The position numbers and the translations under genes are program-made. Below, piece after piece: positions 49,210-56,960 of a DNA stretch of 61,863 bases. Source of the stretch: a virus; the IMG/VR virus record IMGVR_UViG_3300037247_000311, positions 1 to 61,863 of that record, one strand, 5' to 3'. Below the pieces are notes generated by a model. That model searched no databases. It had not been told where the DNA came from and saw only the letters and a program-made list of their open reading frames with translations. Positions within the stretch are counted from its first letter, which is position 1. Every line of letters starts with the position of its first letter.

Positions 49210-49866
49210 CTAGTTAATAGCAGACTCAGGCAACTCGGCCCAGCCTACAAGGCCAAAGCCCGTACCTGATGTTGCAGCAGTCATGATCAAGGCTAGAGAC
49301 GATGAGTCAATAGCGACAGGGGCGTACCCTACGTCGGCAACTGTCCACGTGCGACGGGGGTTAATAACCGTTGCGTCGAGGTCCTGTGCTGTAGCGAAGT
49401 GGAACAGCACCCGCTCTGTACCGTCAATGACAGTCACGCCAGAGTTACTTGTGTGCTCCACTGTTGCACCAGAGGCAATAGGGTTATCAAGCCTCAAGTT
49501 TAGCGCGTTTGTTGGTGTTGAATCAGCCGTTCCGAATGGCTGAAGTCCAACAAAGAAGGCTGCATTGACAATGACCGCACCTGTAGCAAGGAAGCTGGCC
49601 TCTGCATAAAGAGGAATCGCGGCCAGGCCATCGGGGATGTCCACTGCAAGAGCTGCCTCATCAGTGGTAAGTGCTACCTTCAGCGTCATACCGCTGTGAT
49701 CATATATAGTAGGACCCGCTGCCGAAAAGCAGCGCCCTTCTAGGACAAGCGCTTGATACCAAGGGCAGACAATTGCGGCTCCATCACGAAGAGACCTTAG
49801 TGCTACAAGCTGTCCATCATTTCCACGTGATAGGTTTTGCTGTTGTGCAAATACACGAATATCCAT
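49210..49866 (-). CDS. Virion surface protein, tandem paralogue 2
   Basis: 218 residues. Same block order as its neighbours: LRSLRDGAAIVCPWYQALVL, EGRCFSAAGPTIYDHSG, LAVDIPDGLAAIPLY, NPIASGATV, ERVLFHFATAQDLD and GWAELPESAIN. AGGAGTAACAC precedes the start, as for the other copies. Probable product of gene duplication. Confidence 0.74.
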   Translation of the reverse strand: MDIRVFAQQQNLSRGNDGQLVALRSLRDGAAIVCPWYQALVLEGRCFSAAGPTIYDHSGMTLKVALTTDEAALAVDIPDGLAAIPLYAEASFLATGAVIVNAAFFVGLQPFGTADSTPTNALNLRLDNPIASGATVEHTSNSGVTVIDGTERVLFHFATAQDLDATVINPRRTWTVADVGYAPVAIDSSSLALIMTAATSGTGFGLVGWAELPESAIN

Positions 49867-49884
49867 GTGTTACTCCTTTCTATT

Positions 49885-50553
49885 CTAAGTAATGGCCGAC
49901 TCTGGAAGTTCGGCCCAAGCAACCAGCCCGAAGCCGGTCTCACCACCAGCGGCAGCTACGGTTGCAACAAGGTTTATCGACGCCGCATCCAACACTACGG
50001 GGGCGACTCCAGCCTCCCCTACATACCACGTGATTCGCGGGTCCATAGCAATGCCATCAATCTGCTGTGAAGTTGCAAAGTGAAACAGCACCCGTTCGGT
50101 GCCGTCCACATTATCTGTTGCACCTGAGACGGTCTCCATTGCGGTCGCGCCAGAAGATATGGGGTTATCGAGCCTCAGGTTTAGCTCAGCGAGTTCGTTT
50201 TCTGATCCGCCAAGACCGTTAAGTGCGGTATTAACCATACCAGAGGCGTGGGCAACGGCCCCACCAACAGCAAGGAAGCAGAACTCCATATACAGTGGGA
50301 TACCAGCAGTAGCATCAGGGATATCTACTGCGACAGTCTTTGAGGCGTCCGCATACGTGGTCATAATCGTAAGACCAGCATGGTCATACGTACCGGGGCC
50401 AGCAGCAGAGAAACAACGGCCCTCAAGAACGAGAGCCTGATACCAGGGGCAAAGAACAGCGGCGCCATCACGGAGAGCCCGCAAGCCCAGCCATGACCCA
50501 TCAGGAGACCGTGTTACGCTTCCTTGTCGTACAAGTCCGCGAAAATCAGACAT
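49885..50553 (-). CDS. Virion surface protein, tandem paralogue 1
   Basis: 222 residues, first of three tandem copies and first gene behind the promoter at 50632-50660. LRALRDGAAVLCPWYQALVL, EGRCFSAAGPGTYDHAG, TVAVDIPDATAGIPLY, NPISSGATA, ERVLFHFATSQQID and AWAELPESAIT. Highly similar to copy 2. Virion decoration or adhesion role inferred. Confidence 0.74.
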   Translation of the reverse strand: MSDFRGLVRQGSVTRSPDGSWLGLRALRDGAAVLCPWYQALVLEGRCFSAAGPGTYDHAGLTIMTTYADASKTVAVDIPDATAGIPLYMEFCFLAVGGAVAHASGMVNTALNGLGGSENELAELNLRLDNPISSGATAMETVSGATDNVDGTERVLFHFATSQQIDGIAMDPRITWYVGEAGVAPVVLDAASINLVATVAAAGGETGFGLVAWAELPESAIT

Positions 50554-50631
50554 ATATTACTCCTTTCTAGTCCTATGTTATATACCTAGGAGCGGGCCGC
50601 ATAACTGGGACTCAGTTACCGCCTCTAGTTA

Positions 50632-50660
50632 ATTATACCAAACCCTGACTCTTACGTCAA
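50632..50660 (-). promoter_or_regulatory. Late promoter for the three paralogues
   Basis: On the minus strand: CTAACCTTGACG box with TTGACG (50655-50660), 17-base spacer ending TTTGG, TATAAT (50632-50637), with extended -10. Confidence 0.85.
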
Positions 50661-50662
50661 GG

Positions 50663-51325
50663 TTAGTGTGATTCTACCTTTCCGTCGATAGGCTGTCCGA
50701 TGGCTCTTAGCCGTAGTTCTTCCTGAGATAAGAGCGTATCGACTTCTGGCACCCCGACGCTTGGTACTTCAAACTCTGCCCAATAGACCTGCGTGCGACG
50801 GGCACCGCCACTACCCCCCACGCGGCTTAGGATAAATCGAAGTTGAATGTCAGTGTAATCTGTAATTAGGGCAGCTTCGGTTGTGGTAAGACGCCTAACG
50901 TAGGTAGTCATACTGTCAGGTGTTGGTACGCTAATAGCAGTAATGAGTGTTCCAAGTCCAGCTACGGTCTCAGCCGAATAGCCCTGCCGTACTTCAACGA
51001 TACAGGCCAGTGTCTCTCCTCCTGAGGAGTTCTTACCAACAGCAACACGGAGGAAGTGATTACGGTCGCTTACAGGTGCTGTTGGGTTGTTGGTTTCCAC
51101 CGCAACAACTCCATGCTGCGCGTCTCCAGACTCAAAGTAGTCGGCGTTACTTCGAGCTACTTCATCAATGACCCCAAAGGCCGATGCGCCCGTAGAAAGT
51201 ACGGGGGCTTGACCTGGGGTAGTCATCATAATGATCTCAAGATTACCGCTGTTATCCCTCGACTGCTGCCGAAAGGGTAGGGTACTTCGTGTAATATCAG
51301 AACTTGGACGTATGAACTGAGCCAC
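50663..51325 (-). CDS. Virion protein, beta-rich (220 aa)
   Basis: Start at GTG 51325, seven bases after GGAGGG and overlapping the previous stop by one base; an upstream GTG at 51349 is the alternative. Beta-rich body and a charged C-terminal helix (DTLLSQEELRLRAIGQPIDG). ALITDYTDIQLRFILSRV resembles strands of phage decoration proteins. Function inferred from context. Confidence 0.68.
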   Translation of the reverse strand: MAQFIRPSSDITRSTLPFRQQSRDNSGNLEIIMMTTPGQAPVLSTGASAFGVIDEVARSNADYFESGDAQHGVVAVETNNPTAPVSDRNHFLRVAVGKNSSGGETLACIVEVRQGYSAETVAGLGTLITAISVPTPDSMTTYVRRLTTTEAALITDYTDIQLRFILSRVGGSGGARRTQVYWAEFEVPSVGVPEVDTLLSQEELRLRAIGQPIDGKVESH

Positions 51326-52161
51326 TATACGGCCCTCCGTTCTTGCCACGCCTGTACGTAGTCCAACCGTGTGTTATGGGTCACATCAGAAGCCCTATCC
51401 TGTACCATAAACCACAGGTGCATGTTTGCGCCTTCTCCATGGTCAGCAGCTTCAGTCGTAGCCCCATCACCAAAGGTTGCACTTACTGTACGTGGTGCGG
51501 TCTGGACGAACCCTGCCGGAACACCATTGATCCAGTAGCGGACTCCACCACCCTCAGTCATCGCTACCATAATTGAAATCGGCCCAGGAACACTCAATGT
51601 AGGTGCCCCAGACTGGGCGACAGCAGCTACGGTTCCTGCCGTTTGCGTAGTGAGATCACAGTTCGTGTCATCGTCAGTGTCGAAGACGGCAACTGCGAAC
51701 GACCCCACAAGATCGTTGGCCGTTGGCGTAGCCTTCACAAGTACCACGCCTGAGAGGGTCGCGGAATCCAATTCGATAGCCGGATGCACAAACCCGAACT
51801 CAAACTTGGCGCTCGTAAGGCTAGCTATATCAAAGGATGTCTGTGCTACGCACCGTCTCGCAGGAGACCACAATGCGTGCTTACTAAACAGCCGAATGTC
51901 CGAGTCGTCCACCCCGCCTGGATCGCCTTCGATGAACCCGTTGATGGCATCCTCAACGAAGTGGAAGTCTGTAATGTCATCTACTGGGGAGCCAATCTCG
52001 CCATGAGCGACCCCCCAGTAGTCGGAGAGATCATCTTTGTCAAAGTCGTCCTTGAAACTGTAGATGCTATCCGTGCAGAGGAACTCCAAGAGAGGCTCTA
52101 CGTCCTTCTGGAGGAGCTTCCTCGTTAGGTGATCGTTAGGAAGTCTAAATGCTGTTGGCAT
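51325..52161 (-). CDS. Virion protein with lectin-like domain (278 aa)
   Basis: ATG 52161 after GGGGAGG. From residue 40 a jelly-roll, lectin-like domain (FDKDDLSDYWG, FAVAVFDTDDDTNCDL, RLDYVQAWQERRAV). The next gene upstream (52174-53040) has matching lines (DYACIVYDTDDDTSVDL and YLDYILAWQERVRL), so the two are paralogues. Likely exposed surface or adhesion proteins. Confidence 0.7.
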   Translation of the reverse strand: MPTAFRLPNDHLTRKLLQKDVEPLLEFLCTDSIYSFKDDFDKDDLSDYWGVAHGEIGSPVDDITDFHFVEDAINGFIEGDPGGVDDSDIRLFSKHALWSPARRCVAQTSFDIASLTSAKFEFGFVHPAIELDSATLSGVVLVKATPTANDLVGSFAVAVFDTDDDTNCDLTTQTAGTVAAVAQSGAPTLSVPGPISIMVAMTEGGGVRYWINGVPAGFVQTAPRTVSATFGDGATTEAADHGEGANMHLWFMVQDRASDVTHNTRLDYVQAWQERRAV

Positions 52162-52173
52162 CAATCCCTCCCC

Positions 52174-53040
52174 TTAGTTTACGGCTCGCGGCAGACGGAC
52201 ACGCTCTTGCCAGGCTAGGATGTAGTCTAGGTACATGGTCTTGTCATTATCCGTGCCCCTAGACTGAACAAAGGCATAAACACCTAGCGGCTCCAGGTCA
52301 ATGTCAGGACTCGTTCCCCGAATCACGCCACGGAAGGTCGAATCAACCCAGAAGCGACACTCGTTTGCCTCGTTGACGGCAAGCATGAAGTCGTACCAGG
52401 TGTTAGTTACGAACGTAGAGTCCGTGCCCGTGAACACCGGACTGGAGGCGACGCTCGCAACAGTGGTATCTCCGCCGTCCGCGTGAAGGTCTACACTGGT
52501 GTCATCGTCCGTATCATAGACGATACATGCGTAGTCCGTTGCAGTCGAAGTAGGAGTATCCTTCACAAGCACCGCACCGGAGTTCTCACCGTTGTCCCCA
52601 AGGGCTGTCCCCGTGAAGCCTAGCTCAAATTTTGTAGTCGTAATGGAACTGAATATCTGTGCGCGGAAGAGCGCCACAGGGCGATGGTCAGCAGTGAAGA
52701 TTTCCTGTGACCGCATACGGGACGTACCATTATCGGCGTCCCCAGAGTCCAGCTCGATAACACCGTTTACGTCTCCAGTCGATGTAAGAGCCGTAGGATC
52801 GCGTGCGGCATTGCCCTCGTTGCCAGGCGTCCACATGATCTCTGTCTGACCAGAGTTATCAATAACGGTCAGGAAGTCATCAAAGACCGAGAAGACATCC
52901 CGCTTGCACTCAAGCATAAGCAAGTGGTACGTCGGGTCGTCTGGTCCGATCTTATCTCGGAGCATCCGTGCCCGGAAGATTCGTCCCTGAAGGCTGGTCT
53001 GGGGGTTGAGGGTCATCCCCCCTAGTGAACTTGTACTCAT
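52174..53040 (-). CDS. Virion protein with lectin-like domain, paralogue (288 aa)
   Basis: First gene behind the promoter at 53107-53136. N-terminal helical part (IFRARMLRDKIGPDDPTYHL), then the same lectin-like domain as its neighbour, ending LDYILAWQERVRLPRAVN. The shared layout suggests duplication and divergence. Probably a virion appendage. Confidence 0.7.
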   Translation of the reverse strand: MSTSSLGGMTLNPQTSLQGRIFRARMLRDKIGPDDPTYHLLMLECKRDVFSVFDDFLTVIDNSGQTEIMWTPGNEGNAARDPTALTSTGDVNGVIELDSGDADNGTSRMRSQEIFTADHRPVALFRAQIFSSITTTKFELGFTGTALGDNGENSGAVLVKDTPTSTATDYACIVYDTDDDTSVDLHADGGDTTVASVASSPVFTGTDSTFVTNTWYDFMLAVNEANECRFWVDSTFRGVIRGTSPDIDLEPLGVYAFVQSRGTDNDKTMYLDYILAWQERVRLPRAVN

Positions 53041-53106
53041 AATACTCCTTCCCCATCACGGGGAAACCTCGCTAGACTAGCTAGCGGAACTTGCCCCCTC
53101 TCTTAC

Positions 53107-53136
53107 ATTATACCTGAAATCGTACCCTTACGTAAA
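53107..53136 (-). promoter_or_regulatory. Late promoter before lectin-like genes
   Basis: CTAACCTTTACG box; -35 TTTACG (53131-53136), 18-base spacer ending CAGG, -10 TATAAT (53107-53112). Confidence 0.75.
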
Positions 53137-53138
53137 GG

Positions 53139-54095
53139 TTAGGCTTCCTCTGCTTCTCCCTTTGCGGCGGGCTGAAGATCGCCCGCATTACCGGAAATCT
53201 CCATACGTTTCAGCTCTTCCGAAATCGCAGCAAACCTTCCAGCATTAAAGGGCACTCCCTGTTCCCTCAGAATCAACGTAGCTTCCCGCCTGCTATACTC
53301 GTGGCGCCCATCCTCTGTGTTAGACCTTAGGTGCCGAAAGCAGGCCATCCCTGTCTCTGTGTCATCATCGAGCATCCACATGTCGTAGCGGTCGCAGTCT
53401 TCGCACTCAAAGTGTCGTACACGATCCTTAACGGCTTCATACTGAGGGAACACAACCCCCTCAAGCGGGGGGGCGATGTGCCACTTGTAGGTAAGCACTT
53501 GAGAAGCCGGAAACTCCCTTGCCCCGCCCCGTTCAAGCATCGGGACAAATGGGGCACCTGGGCCTAGGCTGTGGTATGCTGACGGGGGGGCACAGTTTCC
53601 ATAACCAGTAATAGGCTTCATCCCTTTTGTCATGTACTGCACAAAAGCACCACTATCACGCTGGCCCCGCTCGTTTGCCCCGCCAGGAGCGTAGACGATC
53701 CAGTCAGCCTGATCGCCATCACTTGGCCGCTTAAAATACTGCCACGGATAGCCAGACGGCCCTGAGTCTATGACTGCCCCACCACCTGTAGGCGCCTGTT
53801 GAATATCGGAAACCTGTGCACGGAGTTGTGCAATCTCTGCCTGAAGTTTGCCCATAATTTCCGCCGCAGCAGGACTATTAATGTCTAGCCCCTCAAGCGG
53901 ATGAACGGTCTCAGCGGGATTCTTCGTCTGCTTTGATATAGGGGGCCGCGTTAGCTTCTCCTGTAGCTCCTGCATAGCCTCTGCAACTGTGGGCGGCTCC
54001 TCACTAGGAAGAGCATCCAACATATCAGCCGGAGAGGCTCCTTTGCTCGTCGTCGATGAGTCGCTGGTCTTCGGGGGTCGGTCTTTTGTTGCCAC
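53139..54095 (-). CDS. Hypothetical head-region protein with Cys pair (318 aa)
   Basis: Start uncertain: GTG 54095 overlaps the previous gene by 71 bases, while ATG 54023 follows that gene's stop directly. A coiled coil lies at about AEIMGKLQAEIAQLRAQVSD. A Cys/His patch (HFECEDCDRYDMW ... CFRH) may bind zinc. Pro-rich flanks. It lies between capsid and surface genes; a head or neck role is inferred. Confidence 0.65.
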   Translation of the reverse strand: MATKDRPPKTSDSSTTSKGASPADMLDALPSEEPPTVAEAMQELQEKLTRPPISKQTKNPAETVHPLEGLDINSPAAAEIMGKLQAEIAQLRAQVSDIQQAPTGGGAVIDSGPSGYPWQYFKRPSDGDQADWIVYAPGGANERGQRDSGAFVQYMTKGMKPITGYGNCAPPSAYHSLGPGAPFVPMLERGGAREFPASQVLTYKWHIAPPLEGVVFPQYEAVKDRVRHFECEDCDRYDMWMLDDDTETGMACFRHLRSNTEDGRHEYSRREATLILREQGVPFNAGRFAAISEELKRMEISGNAGDLQPAAKGEAEEA

Positions 54096-54654
54096 GTGTA
54101 ATTGGTCCTCTCTGTACTCGCGGGTCTGACTTGGGATCACTATCGATCTCAGCCTCTCCCGGATAACTTGGGGTGCCAGGAAGTTGAATCCCCCCTGCAC
54201 CAAACGATGTTGGCTTCTTTGCCAGCCGTTCTTCGTCCCTGGCCTGCCCTGGATGCCTCAGCATCTCAATAGCAGTCTCTGGTGCCCAGAAGATTCCCAC
54301 AATACGGTACTCCACCATACCATCGGTCTCCTCTAGGCTAGTCTCTTTCTTGTTTGCTGTCTCAACTAGCCCCCCAGCAGTTTGTACTTTCTGACGCCGT
54401 TCACCAGTCCAGTCAATAGCATAGTTAGCACTAAGGCGCCCCTGAGAATCAGTAACCCATTGTGGGTTCACCTGACCCGCTGGTACCTTTGCCAGAGTAA
54501 GACCCCGGAGTTCCATCGAACGAATAAACGCTTCCTGTGCGCCTTGGAGGTTCCGTTCGAGTTCGGTTCCCTTGACCCCGTATTCGAGGTCAATAGAGCC
54601 AACCTTGCTTACAAGGCCGTACTCTGGCTCAGCTTCAATGCGAATCTGCGGCAC
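54025..54654 (-). CDS. Hypothetical head-region protein (209 aa)
   Basis: GTG 54654 overlaps the preceding stop by one base. Mixed alpha/beta (LERNLQGAQEAFIRSMELRG, YRIVGIFWAPETAIEMLRHP) with a disordered, Pro/Asp-rich tail. No family recognised. Confidence 0.68.
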   Translation of the reverse strand: MPQIRIEAEPEYGLVSKVGSIDLEYGVKGTELERNLQGAQEAFIRSMELRGLTLAKVPAGQVNPQWVTDSQGRLSANYAIDWTGERRQKVQTAGGLVETANKKETSLEETDGMVEYRIVGIFWAPETAIEMLRHPGQARDEERLAKKPTSFGAGGIQLPGTPSYPGEAEIDSDPKSDPRVQRGPITRGNKRPTPEDQRLIDDEQRSLSG

Positions 54655-54791
54655 TAGCGACGCCGCCGTTGGGTAGGCTTCCGTGCAGGGGATGTCCGCA
54701 CAGGGGGTCTAAAAGGCGGAATCGTTCGCCGTCGGCGTGCCTGCCTCGGAAGCGTTCGTGTGTCACGCCCTCTGCCTCGATTGTGTGGCAT
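54654..54791 (-). CDS. Arginine-rich small protein (45 aa)
   Basis: ATG 54791 overlaps the previous stop (TAATG). The product is about 40% Arg (RQARRRRTIPPFRPPVR ... TQRRRR), with Pro and no acidic patch. Strong positive charge and the location after the capsid gene suggest DNA binding inside the head; function not proven. Confidence 0.6.
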   Translation of the reverse strand: MPHNRGRGRDTRTLPRQARRRRTIPPFRPPVRTSPARKPTQRRRR

Positions 54792-54898
54792 TACTTCTTC
54801 CCGCTGTTACGCTTCATACCAGGCTGTTTTGTTGGCCCCTTTGAGGAGTCCTGACGCGTTGCGAGCTTGGTAGAGTTCTCTGTTCCTTTTTGTCCCAT
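54791..54898 (-). CDS. Tiny Lys/Ser-rich protein (35 aa)
   Basis: ATG 54898 with AGGAG upstream, right after the capsid gene. MGQKGTENSTKLATRQDSSK...; basic and disordered. Function unknown. Confidence 0.5.
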   Translation of the reverse strand: MGQKGTENSTKLATRQDSSKGPTKQPGMKRNSGKK

Positions 54899-54909
54899 AA
54901 TACTCCTTA

Positions 54910-55827
54910 TTAGCCGGTGCGGATGTACACACCGCCAACGTCAACCTTGGTCACGTTGGAGTCCCCGGCTGGTGCTTCACGGCTCCAGTTGGCCTCGTCC
55001 ACGGTGTAGAGGTTATACGCCACGATACCATCTGCGAGTTTCCGAATGTCGAACTGCTCACGGAACTGTGGCTTAACCTGCCGAAGCAGAATAATTGCTT
55101 CCTTGTGGAACAATGCACAGTCCTGCTGTCCCGTTGCGGGAACCCTTAACAGGTTCGACGCATAGGCCGTGTAGTTGTACAGCCTCGGAAGCGTAGCATT
55201 CTCGATAACCGAGGCGCCGTCTACGAAATCCTTACTCGTAAACTTGTTGTTCCCAAATAGGGCTGCAACGGCCCCAGGGCCAAAGACCCAAGAAGCGTTA
55301 TCATAGACGCCAGCAGCAGCAAGATACTGCCAACTGCGCCGAAGAACTGCGTCATCAGGGTCAGCGCCTAGGGTTCCAGTAATCTGACTAAAGCTCTGGA
55401 ACAATGCAGCGATACTAACCTCAACACCGCGCATAAGCGCGTAGCCTAGGCCGCGTGCAATGTTCTGTCGTTCGTCATACTTCGACTGCGCGGCAACAAC
55501 TGCATTGAGCAGTGCGGCAGCGTACTCAAAGGTGCTTACCGTTATGGCCTGGAAGTTTGCGCCTGGGCTGTTCCCTGCCATACTCTGGAACTTCACATCG
55601 TTACCGTGTGCTCCAGAAAGGCCCTCAGTCTTCGTCTGCGTGTCGTAGTTTGCACGCAGGGGGATGTTAAGGACTCTCCCAATGCTGAGGTCGTCCTCGT
55701 ACTGGGTGTTCGCCAGCTTTGAGAGAACCTCTGCGTACTTAATAGCATCCCTAGTGTCATTTGCCCAAACGTCGGGCAAAAAGTCTTGGTGTGTGGTGGA
55801 TGTCATCTCTGTGTCTGTGACAGACAT
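54910..55827 (-). CDS. Major capsid protein
   Basis: 305 residues, directly after the scaffold gene. Sequence features fit an HK97/P22-type coat fold: N-arm (THQDFLPDVWANDTRDAIKY), an E-loop-like strand pair (SIGRVLNIPLRANYDTQTKT), spine helix (GLGYALMRGVEVSIAALFQS), and an A-domain ending ...DVGGVYIRTG. Self-assembles into the icosahedral shell. Position, length and neighbours support the call. Confidence 0.85.
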   Translation of the reverse strand: MSVTDTEMTSTTHQDFLPDVWANDTRDAIKYAEVLSKLANTQYEDDLSIGRVLNIPLRANYDTQTKTEGLSGAHGNDVKFQSMAGNSPGANFQAITVSTFEYAAALLNAVVAAQSKYDERQNIARGLGYALMRGVEVSIAALFQSFSQITGTLGADPDDAVLRRSWQYLAAAGVYDNASWVFGPGAVAALFGNNKFTSKDFVDGASVIENATLPRLYNYTAYASNLLRVPATGQQDCALFHKEAIILLRQVKPQFREQFDIRKLADGIVAYNLYTVDEANWSREAPAGDSNVTKVDVGGVYIRTG

Positions 55828-55884
55828 CTAGCTCACTCTATCTCCATTCAGCCTCCTTTAAATACGTTTAGATATTAGCTAATA

Positions 55885-56910
55885 CTACCTAGAAACAGCA
55901 GCACCAGCTCCTCGCCTTGCGGCCCAGCGGTTGACGTACTCTTGTGTCTTCGCGTCGTCTCCCGCTTCCTTCATCTTCTGGTAGCCATCCTCGGAGAACT
56001 CCGGAACGGCCTGACGAGGTTCAGATTTCGGTGCGCGAGGCGGGCCTTTATCGGCCTCGATCTTAGCCCTGGCAGCCACAACAGCATTACTCCTAGCGAT
56101 GCTCTCTTTTACGGTCTTCTTAGAGCCTACACGGGTACGCTCTTGGGCAGCACCGTGCTCCATCCCCCGGCGGGCAACAAAGTTGAGAAGCTCCGACATC
56201 CAGTAGCCGTCTGCACGGGCGAACTGATTTTGGTCTCCACGCATACGGTTTACTGTGTTCGTAATCGTACCTAGCTCCTCGGCGTGTTCGTCTGACAACC
56301 CTGGTAGCACATCCCCAAAGACCTTATCGAACCCATCCTGGGCAGCGGTCTCAAGTACGTGACGCTCGTACATTGCTGTAGCAGAGCCATATTGCTCTAG
56401 CGATGACACGAACTCTTGGGAATTAAAGACATCTGGGTTGGCCTCTTCGTTCCGTGAGGCTTTCCCAAGTTCTGTCTTCGCATCTTCGGCAAGTTGATGC
56501 ATGTGCTGTGCGGCAGACCGCCCACGGTTGATAAGCTGATCGATCTGGGACTGAGAGTCAGTTGTGGACCGATAGTCCTGTACCTGACGAGCGACTTCTG
56601 CCTTAACCTCCGTTTTGATGGAGGTCTCCATGCCCTTGGTCTTACGGAGGCGCTCCCCATAAGCGTCCACAAGGGCATCAAGTGTCGCATCGTCCAGTTC
56701 TTGATCAGCTTCCTCTTCCTCAGTAGGCGTCTCCACAGGAGCCTCATCCGGAGCGGCTTCTGCACTAACTTCGGTATCCTCTGTCGCAACAGGGGTATCC
56801 TCAGTTGGCGTTTCTTCCGATTCCGGCTTATCGGAGTCCTCTGGAGTCGCCTCCGGAGTATCGAGATCAGCCGTGCTGTCTGGTGTATCGACTGTGTCAC
56901 TAACAGACAT
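55885..56910 (-). CDS. Scaffold protein
   Basis: 341 residues just upstream of the capsid gene. Residues 1-75 are extremely acidic and Thr/Glu/Pro-rich (TPEATPEDSDKPESEETPTE), then helices (LDALVDAYGERLRKTKGMET) and a basic Cys-free C-terminus (APKSEPRQAVPEFSEDGYQK). This charge layout and place are typical of phage scaffolds that guide capsid assembly and leave before packaging. Confidence 0.82.
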   Translation of the reverse strand: MSVSDTVDTPDSTADLDTPEATPEDSDKPESEETPTEDTPVATEDTEVSAEAAPDEAPVETPTEEEEADQELDDATLDALVDAYGERLRKTKGMETSIKTEVKAEVARQVQDYRSTTDSQSQIDQLINRGRSAAQHMHQLAEDAKTELGKASRNEEANPDVFNSQEFVSSLEQYGSATAMYERHVLETAAQDGFDKVFGDVLPGLSDEHAEELGTITNTVNRMRGDQNQFARADGYWMSELLNFVARRGMEHGAAQERTRVGSKKTVKESIARSNAVVAARAKIEADKGPPRAPKSEPRQAVPEFSEDGYQKMKEAGDDAKTQEYVNRWAARRGAGAAVSR

Positions 56911-56922
56911 GTTGCTCCTTTC

Positions 56923-56952
56923 ATTGTATCATAACCGTAACCCTTACGTCAA
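56923..56952 (-). promoter_or_regulatory. Late promoter for scaffold and capsid genes
   Basis: TTGACG (56947-56952), 18-base spacer, TACAAT (56923-56928). The upstream box is present with an extra TTGACC copy (CTAACCTTGACCTTGACG). Confidence 0.8.
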
Positions 56953-56960
56953 GGTCAAGG

